Source: Jannaschia sp. CCS1 (lineage in GTDB: Bacteria; Pseudomonadota; Alphaproteobacteria; Rhodobacterales; Rhodobacteraceae). From it: 64,000 bases of DNA. The notes below the pieces were generated by a model. That model ran no database searches and was not told where the DNA came from. It worked only from the letters and a program-made list of their open reading frames with translations. Both the position numbers and the translations under genes were made by a program. Shown piece after piece: positions 25,255 through 34,661 of the stretch (position 1 is the first letter of the stretch; every line of letters begins with the position of its first letter). The stretch is from the NCBI RefSeq assembly GCF_000013565.1, contig NC_007802.1:3968001-4032000 (forward strand), given 5' to 3'.

Positions 25255-26064
25255 ATGACTTATCTAACGCGATTCCTGACTGCTGTTGTGCTGAGCCTTG
25301 CGACAGCCCTCCCCGCCTCGGCCCAGTTCTTCTCGGTGGATGAGGTGGTGGAGGTCAGCCTGATGCCCGGCTACCGTCTGGACGGCGACCGGCATATGGC
25401 AGCGATCCGCATCCGGTTGGCGCCGGGATGGAAAACCTACTGGCGCGCGCCCGGTGAAGGCGGCGTGCCGACGGTTCTGAACCTCACGCGCGCCGAAGGG
25501 GTAACCGGCATGGCCATCCATTGGCCGCGCCCGCAGGTGTTTTTCAGCAACGGGCTGCGGTCTATCGGGTATGATGGCGACGTGATCTTGCCGGTGGAGT
25601 TTGCCTTGAACGCGAACGGCGCGGCGCAGATTGCGGGGCATTTGGACCTGGGCGTGTGTCAGGATGTATGTATGCCGATCTCCGTTGATCTGTCCGGGGT
25701 GTTGCCGAACCAAGCCACCCGGGACGGCGCGATTGCGGCAGCGCTCTCGGACCGGCCGTTCACGGCGTCAGAGGCGGGCGCAGGCACTGCGACCTGCACC
25801 ATCGAGCCGATCCCGGACGGGCTGCGCGTCAGCGTGCGGGCACAGGTGCCGGACACCGGCAATGATGAGACATTGGTGGTTGAACATCGCGATCCGATGA
25901 TCTGGGTGTCGGAGGCGGTCACCCAACGCGATGGGTCTTGGATTACGGGCGTCGCGGACGTCGTGCCCTCAGACCACGGACCGTTCGCGATGAACCGAGG
26001 GGACTTGCGGATCACGGTGATTGGCAGCCAGATGGCGGTGGAATTGAGCCGCTGCACCGGGTAA
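25255..26064 (+). CDS. Periplasmic DsbD-alpha/ScsB-like thiol domain protein
   Basis: A 269-residue exported protein. A signal peptide spans residues 1-23 (ending ALPASAQ). The rest is a DsbD N-terminal-like immunoglobulin domain with APGWKTYWRAPGEGGVPT at about 62 and a CQDVC motif at about residue 137. DsbD-alpha proteins pass electrons through a Cys pair to periplasmic partners. The membrane domain and thioredoxin domain of full DsbD are absent, so this is a stand-alone version that would need a partner elsewhere. It is convergent with the RND pump gene. Confidence 0.8.
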   Translation: MTYLTRFLTAVVLSLATALPASAQFFSVDEVVEVSLMPGYRLDGDRHMAAIRIRLAPGWKTYWRAPGEGGVPTVLNLTRAEGVTGMAIHWPRPQVFFSNGLRSIGYDGDVILPVEFALNANGAAQIAGHLDLGVCQDVCMPISVDLSGVLPNQATRDGAIAAALSDRPFTASEAGAGTATCTIEPIPDGLRVSVRAQVPDTGNDETLVVEHRDPMIWVSEAVTQRDGSWITGVADVVPSDHGPFAMNRGDLRITVIGSQMAVELSRCTG

Positions 26065-26109
26065 GCGGGTGGGCCAGCAATCTCACTCACACATGTGCGA
26101 GCGGGTTGC

Positions 26110-29100
26110 CTAGGCTGAGGCGCTTGACCGGCCCGGTCGGTTAAGTACCGAGGCAATCAGCCCCGCACCCAGCCCGACCAGACAAATCACCGCCGTTCCT
26201 GCGACGAACGCAACCAGCGCCAAGAGGCTGCTGTCACCGAGGCGCGCGAACGGCCCCCACATCGCCCCTTGGATGATGAAAACACCCAAAGTTGCGACAA
26301 ACAGCGCGAGCGTGGCCAGGGTCAATGCCCCCACCCCCAGGGTGATTGCCGGACTGTGGTCCTTTGCCGTGAGCGCGCGCCGGAAGCCCCGCATCTGCTG
26401 GCCGAAATCCTGACCGATAGCCAGAAGCGCAGGCACCACCAAAAGCACGATGACCATTCCGAAGCCCAAGCCATAGACCAGCGTGATCACGGTCGGTTTC
26501 AGGAATTGGGCATCCTGGGACGTCTCGTAAAGCAGCGGCATGAGGCCAAGGACAGTGGTGAGCGTCGTCAGAAGCACCGGGCGCAGACGGTCACAGGTGG
26601 CATCGATGATGGCGGGGAACAGCCCCCGGCTTTCGGCGTATTCATCGACGGTTGTGACCAAAACGATGGAATCGTTGATGATGATCCCGGTCATCCCGAT
26701 CAGACCCACGACCGTAAACATCGATAGCGGCACATCCCAAGCGACATGGCCAAAGATCGTGCCCACAAGGCCGAAGGGGATGATCGCCATGACAACCATG
26801 GGCCGCGCCCAGGAGGCGAAGATCCAGGCCAGGACCAGATAGATACCGATGAGGCAGAGGATAAAGCCCGTGGCGGCATCGGTCAGGAACGCCTCTTCCT
26901 CCTCCGCCAGGCCGGACAGGCGGGTGGCAACGCCAAAGGTCTCCTCAAGCTGCGGAATGATCACCTCGCGCAGTTCGGTCATGACGGCCTCTGCGCGTTG
27001 CGGATCATCCTCGGACAGATCACCCGAGACGGCGATGAGACGCACACCGTTTTCGCGCTGGATGGTTGAGAAGCCCTGACGGGAGGCGACGGTCACGATA
27101 TCGGCCAACGGCACATATTGACCACTGTCGGCGCGCAGCAACGTGCGGTCGAGGAAATCCGCCGTCAACTCGCCCTCCGGCAGCTCCACCCGGATGGAGG
27201 CCGTGCGTGGACCGTCGGGGAAGGTCGCGGCTTCGATGCCGCCCAGACGGTTCCGCAACGTGCTGCCAAGGTCCGCGATCTGAAAGCCCAACGCCTCCCC
27301 CTGCGCGGTCAGTTCAAGCGACAGTTCCTCGCGGTCATAGGCCATGGAATCTTCCAGACCAGAGACCTCGGGATAAACGGATAGCGCTGTCTGAAGCGCC
27401 TCGGACGCCGCTTTCAGAATGTCTGTCGATGCGCCAAAGATCTGCACGTCTATGGCATCTCCGCCCGGTCCGCCACGCCACCCCCGGAAGCTGAGTGTCT
27501 CCGTCAGGGGCAGTTGGCGCACCTCATCTTGCAGGGCGCTCGCGAAGGCGAAACTGGAATAGGGGCGCAGATCGGCACTGATCAGCTCGATGGAAAGCGC
27601 GCCCAGAAGATCCGTGTTCTTGTTCTCCGTCCCGCCCAGGGGACGGCCAGAGTTACCGCCAACCTCAGCCAGAATGTAGGCCAGCGGGTTCACGCCATGC
27701 TCGGCCTCAAACTCTGCACCCACGGTCACTGCGGCGCGCTGCATCTCGGCCATTTGTGCCAGGCTGTCTTCGCGGGATGCCCCATCGACCATAGCGAAAT
27801 TGGCCGTGACGCTCCCCGTCTCGGGCGCGTTGAAGAAGCGAAAGACGACATCGCCGCGAATGAATTGCGCGGTCTGGCTGGCGAGGACGGCGAGGACGAC
27901 GGCAATCACCGGATAGCGCGCCCAAACCACGAACCGCATCAAAGGCCGGAAGAGCGTGCGATTGACCCAGTCAAACCCCGCGTTCACAACCCGCGACGGC
28001 AGATCGTACCAATGGGTCTTGGCGGAATGGGCCAGGGCATGGGCCATGTGATTGGGCAGGATCAGAAAGCATTCCACAAGGCTCGCGATCAGGACCACGC
28101 TGACGGTGAAAGGAATGTCGGCGATCAGATTTCCGAAAGTGCCGCCTACAGCCACGAGACCCGAAAAGGCCAGCACCGTGGTGATGGTGGAGGAGAACAC
28201 CGGCGCGGCCATGCGTTTGGCCGCGTTTTCCGCGGCGATCACAGGGGGTTCGCCCAAATGGCGGGCGCGGTAGTCGGCGTGTTCACCCACAACGATGGCG
28301 TCATCCACCACGATACCCAATGTGATGATCAGCGCGAAAAGCGAGATCATGTTGATGGTGATGCCCGCCAGGAACATCAGTGCAATCGCCGCCGTCATGG
28401 CGACCGGAATGCCCATCGCCACCCAGAACGCGGTGCGCGCATTGAGGAACAGGAACAACAGCGCAACAACAAGGCCAAGGCCAAGCAGCGCGTTGTCGAG
28501 CAGGATGTTGAGGCGGCCTGAAATCGCTTCGGCCCGCGTATTGATCAGGTCGATCCGCGTGCCTTCAGGTAGTGTGGCTTCCAGCGCGGCGGCGACGCGT
28601 TCAACATCTTCCTGAATGGCGAGCGCGTCGCCATCCTCAGAGCGGTCAACACGGATCACAATCGCCGGGTCTTCGCCGACGAAATAGGCGCGGTCCCGGT
28701 CGATACCGTTAACCTCAATCTGTGCCACGTCGCCGATGGTCAGGGCCGATCCGTCAGCGTTGATGCGCAGGGTCAGCCCCGAGATCTCCTCAGCCGTGCG
28801 CGATTCCGACCCCGTCCTTATCCGCGCATTCGCCGCGTCCACATCACCCGCAGGCGCGGTATCGGCAGCATCTGCAATGACGCTGGCGATTTCAGCCATG
28901 GAGATGTCATAACGGATCAGACTGGCGGAGGGCACGATCACCACTGTTTCCGGCGCCGCTATCCCGCGAATGGTGGTGTTCGTCACGCCCGCCTCAAACA
29001 GGCGCGTGACAAATTCATCGGCGAATCGTCCGATCTGTTGCGTCGCGACAGGCCCGGTGATGACAACGTCCGTCACCCGGTCAAACCAATTGCCACGCCG

Positions 29101-29505
29101 GACCGATCCTTCTTCGGCCTCATCAGGCAGGTCTGTTACGGCATCCAGTGCCTGCTGCACCTCATCCGAGGCGCGTGACATGTCCCAGCCGGGGTCGAAC
29201 TCCAACGTGATCGAGGCGCGCCCCTCACGCGAGGACGCCTCCGAGGAGGCCACCCCAGGTACGAGCAACAGCGCGGGTTCCAGGACGGCGACGATGCCCG
29301 TGTCGACATCCTCCGCACCCGCACCCTCCCACGTCATCACAACGGTGATATCGTCGGACACGACATCGGGGAAAAACTGGGCCCGCATTTGCGGGAAGGC
29401 TGCAAGGCCCGTGACGATCATCACCACCAGAAGCAGATTGGCCGCCGTCCGGTGGCGGGTGAAGTAGCTTAAGATGCCACCAGCGGAAGGGGCGAGGGTG
29501 CGCAT
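26110..29505 (-). CDS. RND-family efflux pump permease with extra C-terminal helices
   Basis: A 1131-residue inner-membrane proton-driven exporter of the hydrophobe/amphiphile type. Twelve main transmembrane segments and two large periplasmic loops are seen. The proton-relay Asp pair is in ITLGIVVDDAIVVGEH, and the second half has FTVVGLIGMTGIIINDSIVLV, the mirror motif. After the usual last helix (TLVYGLGFGMVIVLLVVPALLAI) come about 90 residues with two more hydrophobic stretches, which makes it longer than AcrB-type proteins of about 1050. The adaptor gene ends one base before its start, so they form a two-gene unit. Substrates are unknown. Confidence 0.93.
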   Translation of the reverse strand: MRTLAPSAGGILSYFTRHRTAANLLLVVMIVTGLAAFPQMRAQFFPDVVSDDITVVMTWEGAGAEDVDTGIVAVLEPALLLVPGVASSEASSREGRASITLEFDPGWDMSRASDEVQQALDAVTDLPDEAEEGSVRRGNWFDRVTDVVITGPVATQQIGRFADEFVTRLFEAGVTNTTIRGIAAPETVVIVPSASLIRYDISMAEIASVIADAADTAPAGDVDAANARIRTGSESRTAEEISGLTLRINADGSALTIGDVAQIEVNGIDRDRAYFVGEDPAIVIRVDRSEDGDALAIQEDVERVAAALEATLPEGTRIDLINTRAEAISGRLNILLDNALLGLGLVVALLFLFLNARTAFWVAMGIPVAMTAAIALMFLAGITINMISLFALIITLGIVVDDAIVVGEHADYRARHLGEPPVIAAENAAKRMAAPVFSSTITTVLAFSGLVAVGGTFGNLIADIPFTVSVVLIASLVECFLILPNHMAHALAHSAKTHWYDLPSRVVNAGFDWVNRTLFRPLMRFVVWARYPVIAVVLAVLASQTAQFIRGDVVFRFFNAPETGSVTANFAMVDGASREDSLAQMAEMQRAAVTVGAEFEAEHGVNPLAYILAEVGGNSGRPLGGTENKNTDLLGALSIELISADLRPYSSFAFASALQDEVRQLPLTETLSFRGWRGGPGGDAIDVQIFGASTDILKAASEALQTALSVYPEVSGLEDSMAYDREELSLELTAQGEALGFQIADLGSTLRNRLGGIEAATFPDGPRTASIRVELPEGELTADFLDRTLLRADSGQYVPLADIVTVASRQGFSTIQRENGVRLIAVSGDLSEDDPQRAEAVMTELREVIIPQLEETFGVATRLSGLAEEEEAFLTDAATGFILCLIGIYLVLAWIFASWARPMVVMAIIPFGLVGTIFGHVAWDVPLSMFTVVGLIGMTGIIINDSIVLVTTVDEYAESRGLFPAIIDATCDRLRPVLLTTLTTVLGLMPLLYETSQDAQFLKPTVITLVYGLGFGMVIVLLVVPALLAIGQDFGQQMRGFRRALTAKDHSPAITLGVGALTLATLALFVATLGVFIIQGAMWGPFARLGDSSLLALVAFVAGTAVICLVGLGAGLIASVLNRPGRSSASA

Positions 29506-29506
29506 C

Positions 29507-30964
29507 TCAGCTGCCCATCCGCGCTTCGAGACGGTTGACCATGCGGGCGGGCACCTCGTCCTCGTTCAACTGACGCAGCATTCGTTCCCGAACGTCCGCC
29601 GGGATAAAGCCGTTGCCTTCCACAAAGGCGATCAGCCGCGCGCGGCGGTCGGGATCCAGGGCAATGGTATCGGGTTCCGCCGCCTCGTCGCCGGTCTGGG
29701 GGCGGATCGGATTGACGCGGATGCCGTCCCCCAGAACCGGCGTGCGCGCGAGAACGACATCACGATCCTGAACACCGCGGGCACGGATCAGGACGTCATC
29801 CCCCTGGCGGCTCATCAACTCGACATCGACGGCTTCCAGCACGTCTTCCTCCCCGAGAAGAAGAATTTGCCCATCAGACCCAAGCGCGGCAGATGGCAGG
29901 CGCGCCACGAACGGCAGGGTCGGCTCGTCGACTTCGAGGCGCACGAAATCACCGACGCGCAAACCGCGCACCTCATCAAGGCGCGCAAACAAAAGGCGGC
30001 CCGATTGTCCCTCCTCCACCGCACCGCTCTCGCGGGTCAATGTTGCCTGTGCCTGCACATCGAGGCCGAAGACATCGAGGATCACCCGCACGGGCCGTTG
30101 CGGCAAGGCGCCATCCTGATCCAACAGGCGGACGTATTGCGCGGTGGAGATGCGGAACGCGACCTCCAGCGCATCGGCATCAATCAGCGACGCGAGGCGT
30201 TCATTGCGGGATACAAGGCGACCGGCAGCGGCGTCCACCTCCGTCAGCACACCACTGAATTCGGCGCGCAGCTCCGTCTGAGCCAAGCGCCGCTCGGCCT
30301 CGGCAAGGGCAATGCGGCGGCGGTCGAGCGCTGTGCCCGCGCTGTCCACCCGGGCCTCTGCCTGCGCCAGCGCGCGGCGTTGCGACAGGATTTGCTGATT
30401 GGCGGTCGCCTCCGCCAGCTCTGCCGTTTCCACAGCGGCCGTCGATCCCACGCCGCGCTCCAGCAAATCGCGCGCACGGATCAAGGCGCGGCTGCGGATT
30501 TCCGCCTGATTGCGCGCGGCGGTGACTTCTTCCTCGGCCAGCTCCAGCGCGCGCGTGGCCTCCGCCAGCTCATTCTCCGCATCGCGCAGGTCCGCACTTG
30601 CGGTATCACGCGCTGATTGCGCTTCTGCAGGGTCGACACGCAACAACAATTGGCCAGCCGTAACAGCGCCGCCATCCTCAAACCCATCGGCCAGCTCGAT
30701 CACCGTGCCCTCGGACGGGGCCCGTAACTCCAGCGTGCGGCGGGATCGAATTTCACCAAAGGCCGTCAGAACCGGCGTCTCTTCCCCAAACACAAGCGGG
30801 GCCACTTCCGCCGCGAAGACACGCTCGCGCGATGGTAGTGCGCGGCCCTCATCGGCCCAGGACGCTTGCAACGCATCATAGGTCAGGTAGCCCGCAACCG
30901 TGAGCATCCCAAACGTACAGGCCGTCAGAAAAAGACCGATCAGAGCGCGTCCTAAGAACCGCAT
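29507..30964 (-). CDS. RND efflux periplasmic adaptor subunit
   Basis: A 485-residue membrane-fusion protein of the HlyD/AcrA class. One N-terminal hydrophobic anchor (residues 6-30) and no lipobox are seen. A biotinyl-lipoyl-like strand set (GTVIELADGFEDGGAVTAGQLLLRVDP at about 80-105) precedes a long alpha-helical hairpin (about 108-205), then beta-barrel and membrane-proximal domains. Ala/Glu-rich heptads in the hairpin fit coiled coils. It links the permease to an outer-membrane channel, whose gene is not in the window. It is the upstream gene of the pump operon. Confidence 0.9.
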   Translation of the reverse strand: MRFLGRALIGLFLTACTFGMLTVAGYLTYDALQASWADEGRALPSRERVFAAEVAPLVFGEETPVLTAFGEIRSRRTLELRAPSEGTVIELADGFEDGGAVTAGQLLLRVDPAEAQSARDTASADLRDAENELAEATRALELAEEEVTAARNQAEIRSRALIRARDLLERGVGSTAAVETAELAEATANQQILSQRRALAQAEARVDSAGTALDRRRIALAEAERRLAQTELRAEFSGVLTEVDAAAGRLVSRNERLASLIDADALEVAFRISTAQYVRLLDQDGALPQRPVRVILDVFGLDVQAQATLTRESGAVEEGQSGRLLFARLDEVRGLRVGDFVRLEVDEPTLPFVARLPSAALGSDGQILLLGEEDVLEAVDVELMSRQGDDVLIRARGVQDRDVVLARTPVLGDGIRVNPIRPQTGDEAAEPDTIALDPDRRARLIAFVEGNGFIPADVRERMLRQLNEDEVPARMVNRLEARMGS

Positions 30965-31044
30965 TGGGTGTCCCTGGGGTTGTTGAAACGATGCTTAATA
31001 CATAGCGGCACGGGGGCGCACGTAAAGTGACACGCGCGCGGGCG

Positions 31045-31587
31045 TCATTTCCGTCGCTTGTGTTCGTCCAGGCGCGGCATGATCTCCACAAAATTGCAGG
31101 GACGGTGCCGATAATCGAGCTGTTTGCACAGGATTTCGTCCCAGGCGTCCTTGCACGCACCCGATGATCCCGGCAGGGCGAACAGGTAGGTGCCGTTGGC
31201 CACGCCCCCCGTGGCGCGGGACTGCACGGCGGAAGTCCCGATTTTCGCCATGGAGACGTGGGTGAAAACCGTTCCGAACGCCTCAATCTCTTTCTCATAC
31301 ACATCCCTGTGGGCTTCCACCGTCACGTCGCGGCCCGTCAGGCCGGTGCCTCCGGTGGTCAGGATGACATCGACCTCCGGGTCCTCGCTCCATATCCGCA
31401 ATTGCTCAGCAATCTGTGCGCGGTCATCGCGAAGGATGTGTCGCGCGGCGAGGATATGGCCCGCCTCTGTCAGCCGTTGCTCCAGAACATCGCCAGAGGT
31501 GTCCTCGGCCAGCGTTCGGGTGTCGCTGACGGCAAGGACTGCGATACGGCAGGCGATGAACGCGCGGGAGGGGTCCAGACTGCTCAT
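31045..31587 (-). CDS. moaB: Molybdenum cofactor biosynthesis protein MoaB
   Basis: A 180-residue molybdopterin adenylyltransferase-type protein. The opening IAVLAVSDTRTLAEDTSG and the MPT-binding TTGGTGLTGRDVTVE (about residues 95-110) are the MoaB/MogA signature; LFALPGSSGACKDAWDEIL closes the site. It begins about 75 bases after the uracil-DNA glycosylase gene on the same strand. moaD and moaE are in the window but 14 kb away. Confidence 0.94.
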   Translation of the reverse strand: MSSLDPSRAFIACRIAVLAVSDTRTLAEDTSGDVLEQRLTEAGHILAARHILRDDRAQIAEQLRIWSEDPEVDVILTTGGTGLTGRDVTVEAHRDVYEKEIEAFGTVFTHVSMAKIGTSAVQSRATGGVANGTYLFALPGSSGACKDAWDEILCKQLDYRHRPCNFVEIMPRLDEHKRRK

Positions 31588-31608
31588 CGGATCATCTCTC
31601 CATGAGGC

Positions 31609-31662
31609 ACGGCGAAGCTGCGAGGAGGCCTAGGGATAGGCCGAGGAGGCGCGCGAAGCGCG
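31609..31662. repeat. REP-like intergenic element, copy 1
   Basis: Right after the stop of the uracil-DNA glycosylase gene. Read on the minus strand it has a CGCGC-TTC-GCGCG hairpin followed by CC and TCCTCGGCCTA, then a second palindrome, GGCCTA-TCCC-TAGGCC. A related arrangement is found at 45477-45500. Confidence 0.55.
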
Positions 31663-32472
31663 TCACGCCAACCGCGCCTTGATCGACAGAAGATCTGCCC
31701 AGGCCTCTCGCTTGGCCGCCGGATTGCGCAGCAAATAGGCGGGGTGGCACATCGGCATCGTGGGTCGTCCGTTCACGTCTTCCCATGTGCCCCGCATCCG
31801 TGTGATCCCACGTCGCCCCAACAACCCCGCACAGGCGTGGTTGCCCATCAGCACCAAGACCTCCGGGTCCACCAGGTCGATGTGACGCTGCACGAACGGG
31901 GCCATCATCGCCAGCTCCTCAGCTTTCGGATCCCGGTTCTGCGGCGGACGCCAGGGCAGCATATTGGTGATATAGAGACCCTCGCCTCCCTCCACGGCGC
32001 GATCCAGACCGATCGCCGCAAACATACGGTCCAGTAGCTGCCCGGCCCGGCCCACGAAGGGTTTGCCCTGACTGTCTTCCTCCCGGCCCGGGGCCTCCCC
32101 CACGATCATCACGCGCGCGTCCGGTGTCCCATCATGGAAGACGAAATTCCGTGCGCCCCGCCTGAGCTCGCAATGCTCGAACCCTTCCATCGCGGAGCTC
32201 AGCGCTTCCAACGACCCCGCCGCCTCCGCCAATTGTCGCGCAATTGCAACGGCATCGACCTGAGGCAGCGTGGCAGGTCGTGTCGAATTGACAGGAGCCG
32301 CCGCCCTTGAAGGGCCGACAGGACCCGCCGCGGGGGGCGCTTTGGGCATCGCCACGGGCGCCGGCAGATCGAAACGATCCAGCGGTGCATCCAGCATCGC
32401 CTCATCCGCGCCCAACTCCACCTGCCACTCCAAGGCGGCCAGCGCGTCCCAATATCCCAGGTCATCCAACAT
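31663..32472 (-). CDS. Uracil-DNA glycosylase, family-4-like without the Fe-S cysteine set
   Basis: A 269-residue base-excision repair enzyme. Motif A is GEAPGREEDSQGKPFVGRAGQLLDRM at about residues 125-150 and the C-terminal motif is MCHPAYLLRNP at 241-251. Family 4 enzymes hold a 4Fe-4S cluster through four cysteines beginning with C-x2-C; here only Cys101, Cys214 and Cys242 are seen, so a cluster is unlikely. The N-terminal 95 residues are a low-complexity Pro/Ala-rich extension after a short helix. The start at 32472 matches relatives (MLDDLGYWDALAALEWQ) but lacks a good ribosome site. It is divergent from the gene at 32576. Confidence 0.85.
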   Translation of the reverse strand: MLDDLGYWDALAALEWQVELGADEAMLDAPLDRFDLPAPVAMPKAPPAAGPVGPSRAAAPVNSTRPATLPQVDAVAIARQLAEAAGSLEALSSAMEGFEHCELRRGARNFVFHDGTPDARVMIVGEAPGREEDSQGKPFVGRAGQLLDRMFAAIGLDRAVEGGEGLYITNMLPWRPPQNRDPKAEELAMMAPFVQRHIDLVDPEVLVLMGNHACAGLLGRRGITRMRGTWEDVNGRPTMPMCHPAYLLRNPAAKREAWADLLSIKARLA

Positions 32473-32575
32473 GTCTTTAAAGGTAGGCCCAATCGGCAAC
32501 GCCGGAAAGGGCACTTCAACACGGATGCACTCAATTTGTTGCCGAGTGGCCCGTCGACCTGCCATCCAACGCCCC

Positions 32576-33034
32576 ATGCAAACCGCCCGCGTCCTCACCG
32601 TTTCTGCCCATTACCCGCGCGATGCGGACACGGTCTTTGCCGAAGCCATAGATATTACCGCCATGATCCGCGCCACCCACGGCCTCGCCACGTATCAGGG
32701 CCTGCCGGACGGCGCGTTTGAGACTGGCAAAAGCTACCAGACCTACGTCACGGTCTGGGGATGGATGCACAATCCCGAATACAAGATCCATGTTGAACGC
32801 CTCGACCCTGCCGAGCGGTTGATGCAATCGCGCGAACAGGGGCGTGCGATCCGGCAATGGGATCACACGCTGACCGTAACCCCATCCGACCACGGCGCGA
32901 TCTGGAGCGACCGGATCACCGTCGATAGCGGTCTGCTGACCGGGTATATGGTCCGGGTCGGGCGATATCTGTACAAGTACCGGCACCGGATGCGCGATGC
33001 CTCGCAGATCACCGCGACGATCACGCGACCCTAG
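32576..33034 (+). CDS. SRPBCC-like hypothetical protein
   Basis: A 152-residue soluble protein that I cannot assign firmly. The pattern of alternating strands ([53 protein letters not shown]) and a final helix with YKYRHRMRD suggests an SRPBCC/START-like fold. It has no signal peptide. It lies 71 bases before pyrB on the same strand, but the gap argues for separate regulation. Its name remains tentative. Confidence 0.6.
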   Translation: MQTARVLTVSAHYPRDADTVFAEAIDITAMIRATHGLATYQGLPDGAFETGKSYQTYVTVWGWMHNPEYKIHVERLDPAERLMQSREQGRAIRQWDHTLTVTPSDHGAIWSDRITVDSGLLTGYMVRVGRYLYKYRHRMRDASQITATITRP

Positions 33035-33105
33035 GGTTGGGGTCCAAACGCTTGCCGCGTCGCCCACACGCCCCCTATAAGCGGGCAAACCACGGGGACC
33101 GCATC

Positions 33106-34050
33106 ATGACATTCAACCAGCACCATCTCCTTGGCATCGAAGAGCTGTCCCAGACAGAGATCACAACGCTGCTGGATCGCGCCAACGTCCATGCCGAGGC
33201 CGAGCGCGGCTCGCGCGACCATGGGCATCCGCTGCGGGGTCTCACCCAGATCAACATGTTTTTTGAGAACTCAACCCGAACCCAGGCGAGTTTCGAGATT
33301 GCAGGGAAACGCCTTGGCGCAGATGTGATGAACATGGCGATGCAGACCTCTTCGGTGAAAAAGGGCGAAACACTGATCGACACGGCCCTGACCCTCAACG
33401 CCATGCACCCCGACCTTCTGGTTGTGCGCCATCCCCATTCCGGTGCGGTGAAGCTGCTGGCCGACAAGGTGAACTGCGCCGTGTTGAACGCAGGTGACGG
33501 GCGGCACGAACACCCCACGCAGGCGCTTCTCGACGCGCTTACCATTCGCCGCGCCAAAGGGCGCCTGCATCGGTTGAACGTCGCGATCTGCGGCGACATT
33601 GCCCATTCCCGTGTGGCGCGGTCGAACATCCTGCTTCTGGGCAAGATGGAAAACCGCATCCGCCTGATCGGCACGCCTACGCTGATGCCCTCAGGCGTCG
33701 CGGATTGGGGGGTGGAAGTCTACGACAACATGGCCGAGGGTCTGGCGGACTGCGACGTGGTCATGATGCTCCGCCTCCAGAAAGAACGCATGGACGGCGC
33801 GTTCATCCCGTCCGAGCGGGAATATTACCACCGCTTTGGTCTGGATGCCGCCAAGCTAAGCGTCGCCAAAGACGACGCCATCATCATGCACCCCGGCCCG
33901 ATGAACCGCGGGGTCGAAATCGACGGTCTGCTGGCCGACGACATCAACCGTAGCGTCATTCAGGAACAGGTCGAAATGGGTGTGGCGGTAAGGATGGCCG
34001 TGATGGAGCTTCTGGCCGAAAACCTACGCGACCGGCGGGCGGCGGCGTGA
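33106..34050 (+). CDS. pyrB: Aspartate carbamoyltransferase catalytic subunit
   Basis: A 314-residue enzyme that joins carbamoyl phosphate and L-aspartate in the second step of pyrimidine synthesis. The carbamoyl-phosphate loop [15 protein letters not shown] is at about residues 48-62, the [11 protein letters not shown] helix at about 131, and the 240s loop [10 protein letters not shown] at about 222, all canonical. The start ATG at 33106 has CGGGGAC upstream. Its stop overlaps the GTG start of the next gene (GTGA). No regulatory subunit gene pyrI is near, and a PyrC'-like partner is two genes downstream. Confidence 0.96.
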   Translation: MTFNQHHLLGIEELSQTEITTLLDRANVHAEAERGSRDHGHPLRGLTQINMFFENSTRTQASFEIAGKRLGADVMNMAMQTSSVKKGETLIDTALTLNAMHPDLLVVRHPHSGAVKLLADKVNCAVLNAGDGRHEHPTQALLDALTIRRAKGRLHRLNVAICGDIAHSRVARSNILLLGKMENRIRLIGTPTLMPSGVADWGVEVYDNMAEGLADCDVVMMLRLQKERMDGAFIPSEREYYHRFGLDAAKLSVAKDDAIIMHPGPMNRGVEIDGLLADDINRSVIQEQVEMGVAVRMAVMELLAENLRDRRAAA

Positions 34051-34661
34051 GCGGCGACTACGACTGGACACCACACTTGCAGGAGGGCGAGGAGGTCCTT
34101 TGGCAAGGGCGGCCCCATCAACGTTTCAGGCTCTTTCTGCGCAACGCGGATTATTTGCTTGTCCCCTTTTCGGGCCTCTTCTTTGTTGCGGGTCTGCTCT
34201 CTGGCTTGGTCTTCTTGGCATCGGTCCAGGTTGGCGCTGACCCAGAAGACGGCTTGGCACCGTTTGCTTTCATCAGTCTGAGCATTTCGTCATACGTGGT
34301 TTTCTTCCGCCCTATCCGGGACCAACGGCGCAGACGAGCAACTCGATACGCGATCACCAACATGCGTGTCTTACTGGCCAATGCTCTGGCCGGACATCTC
34401 CGTCGATTTGAAGTCACGGGCGGTATGTGGATAGATGTAACGTTGGGGCGTTATTCCACCATACGGGTCGCATCGAAGCCGCAACCCTATGCTATTAATG
34501 GATCGCCTGTAAACCGATGGGGCGTTAACCCCATGTTGTTTGAAGCCATGGTCTTTGGCTACGTCGAAAGCGGGTATGAGCTGCGGAGCATACCGGACGG
34601 CAAAGATGTGGCACGTTTGCTGAAATCTCTTAGATCCCAAGCTTCCGAGGCGACGCCATGA
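34047..34661 (+). CDS. PH-domain-like membrane protein, lower GC than its neighbours
   Basis: A 204-residue protein with two transmembrane helices (about residues 36-55 and 70-88) between an N-terminal [14 protein letters not shown] and a C-terminal strand domain starting [14 protein letters not shown]. These two marks are shared by bacterial PH-like (DUF304/bPH_2) proteins. The GTG start overlaps the pyrB stop. Its DNA is visibly less GC-rich (near 50-55 percent in several lines) than pyrB or the gene after it, which suggests acquisition from elsewhere. Function unknown. Confidence 0.65.
   Translation: MSGDYDWTPHLQEGEEVLWQGRPHQRFRLFLRNADYLLVPFSGLFFVAGLLSGLVFLASVQVGADPEDGLAPFAFISLSISSYVVFFRPIRDQRRRRATRYAITNMRVLLANALAGHLRRFEVTGGMWIDVTLGRYSTIRVASKPQPYAINGSPVNRWGVNPMLFEAMVFGYVESGYELRSIPDGKDVARLLKSLRSQASEATP

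Noticed and set aside
31588-31662. Molybdenum-cofactor riboswitch before moaB
   Set aside because: The region is short and its hairpins match the REP-like element at 45477-45500; no features of the Moco RNA motif were recognised.
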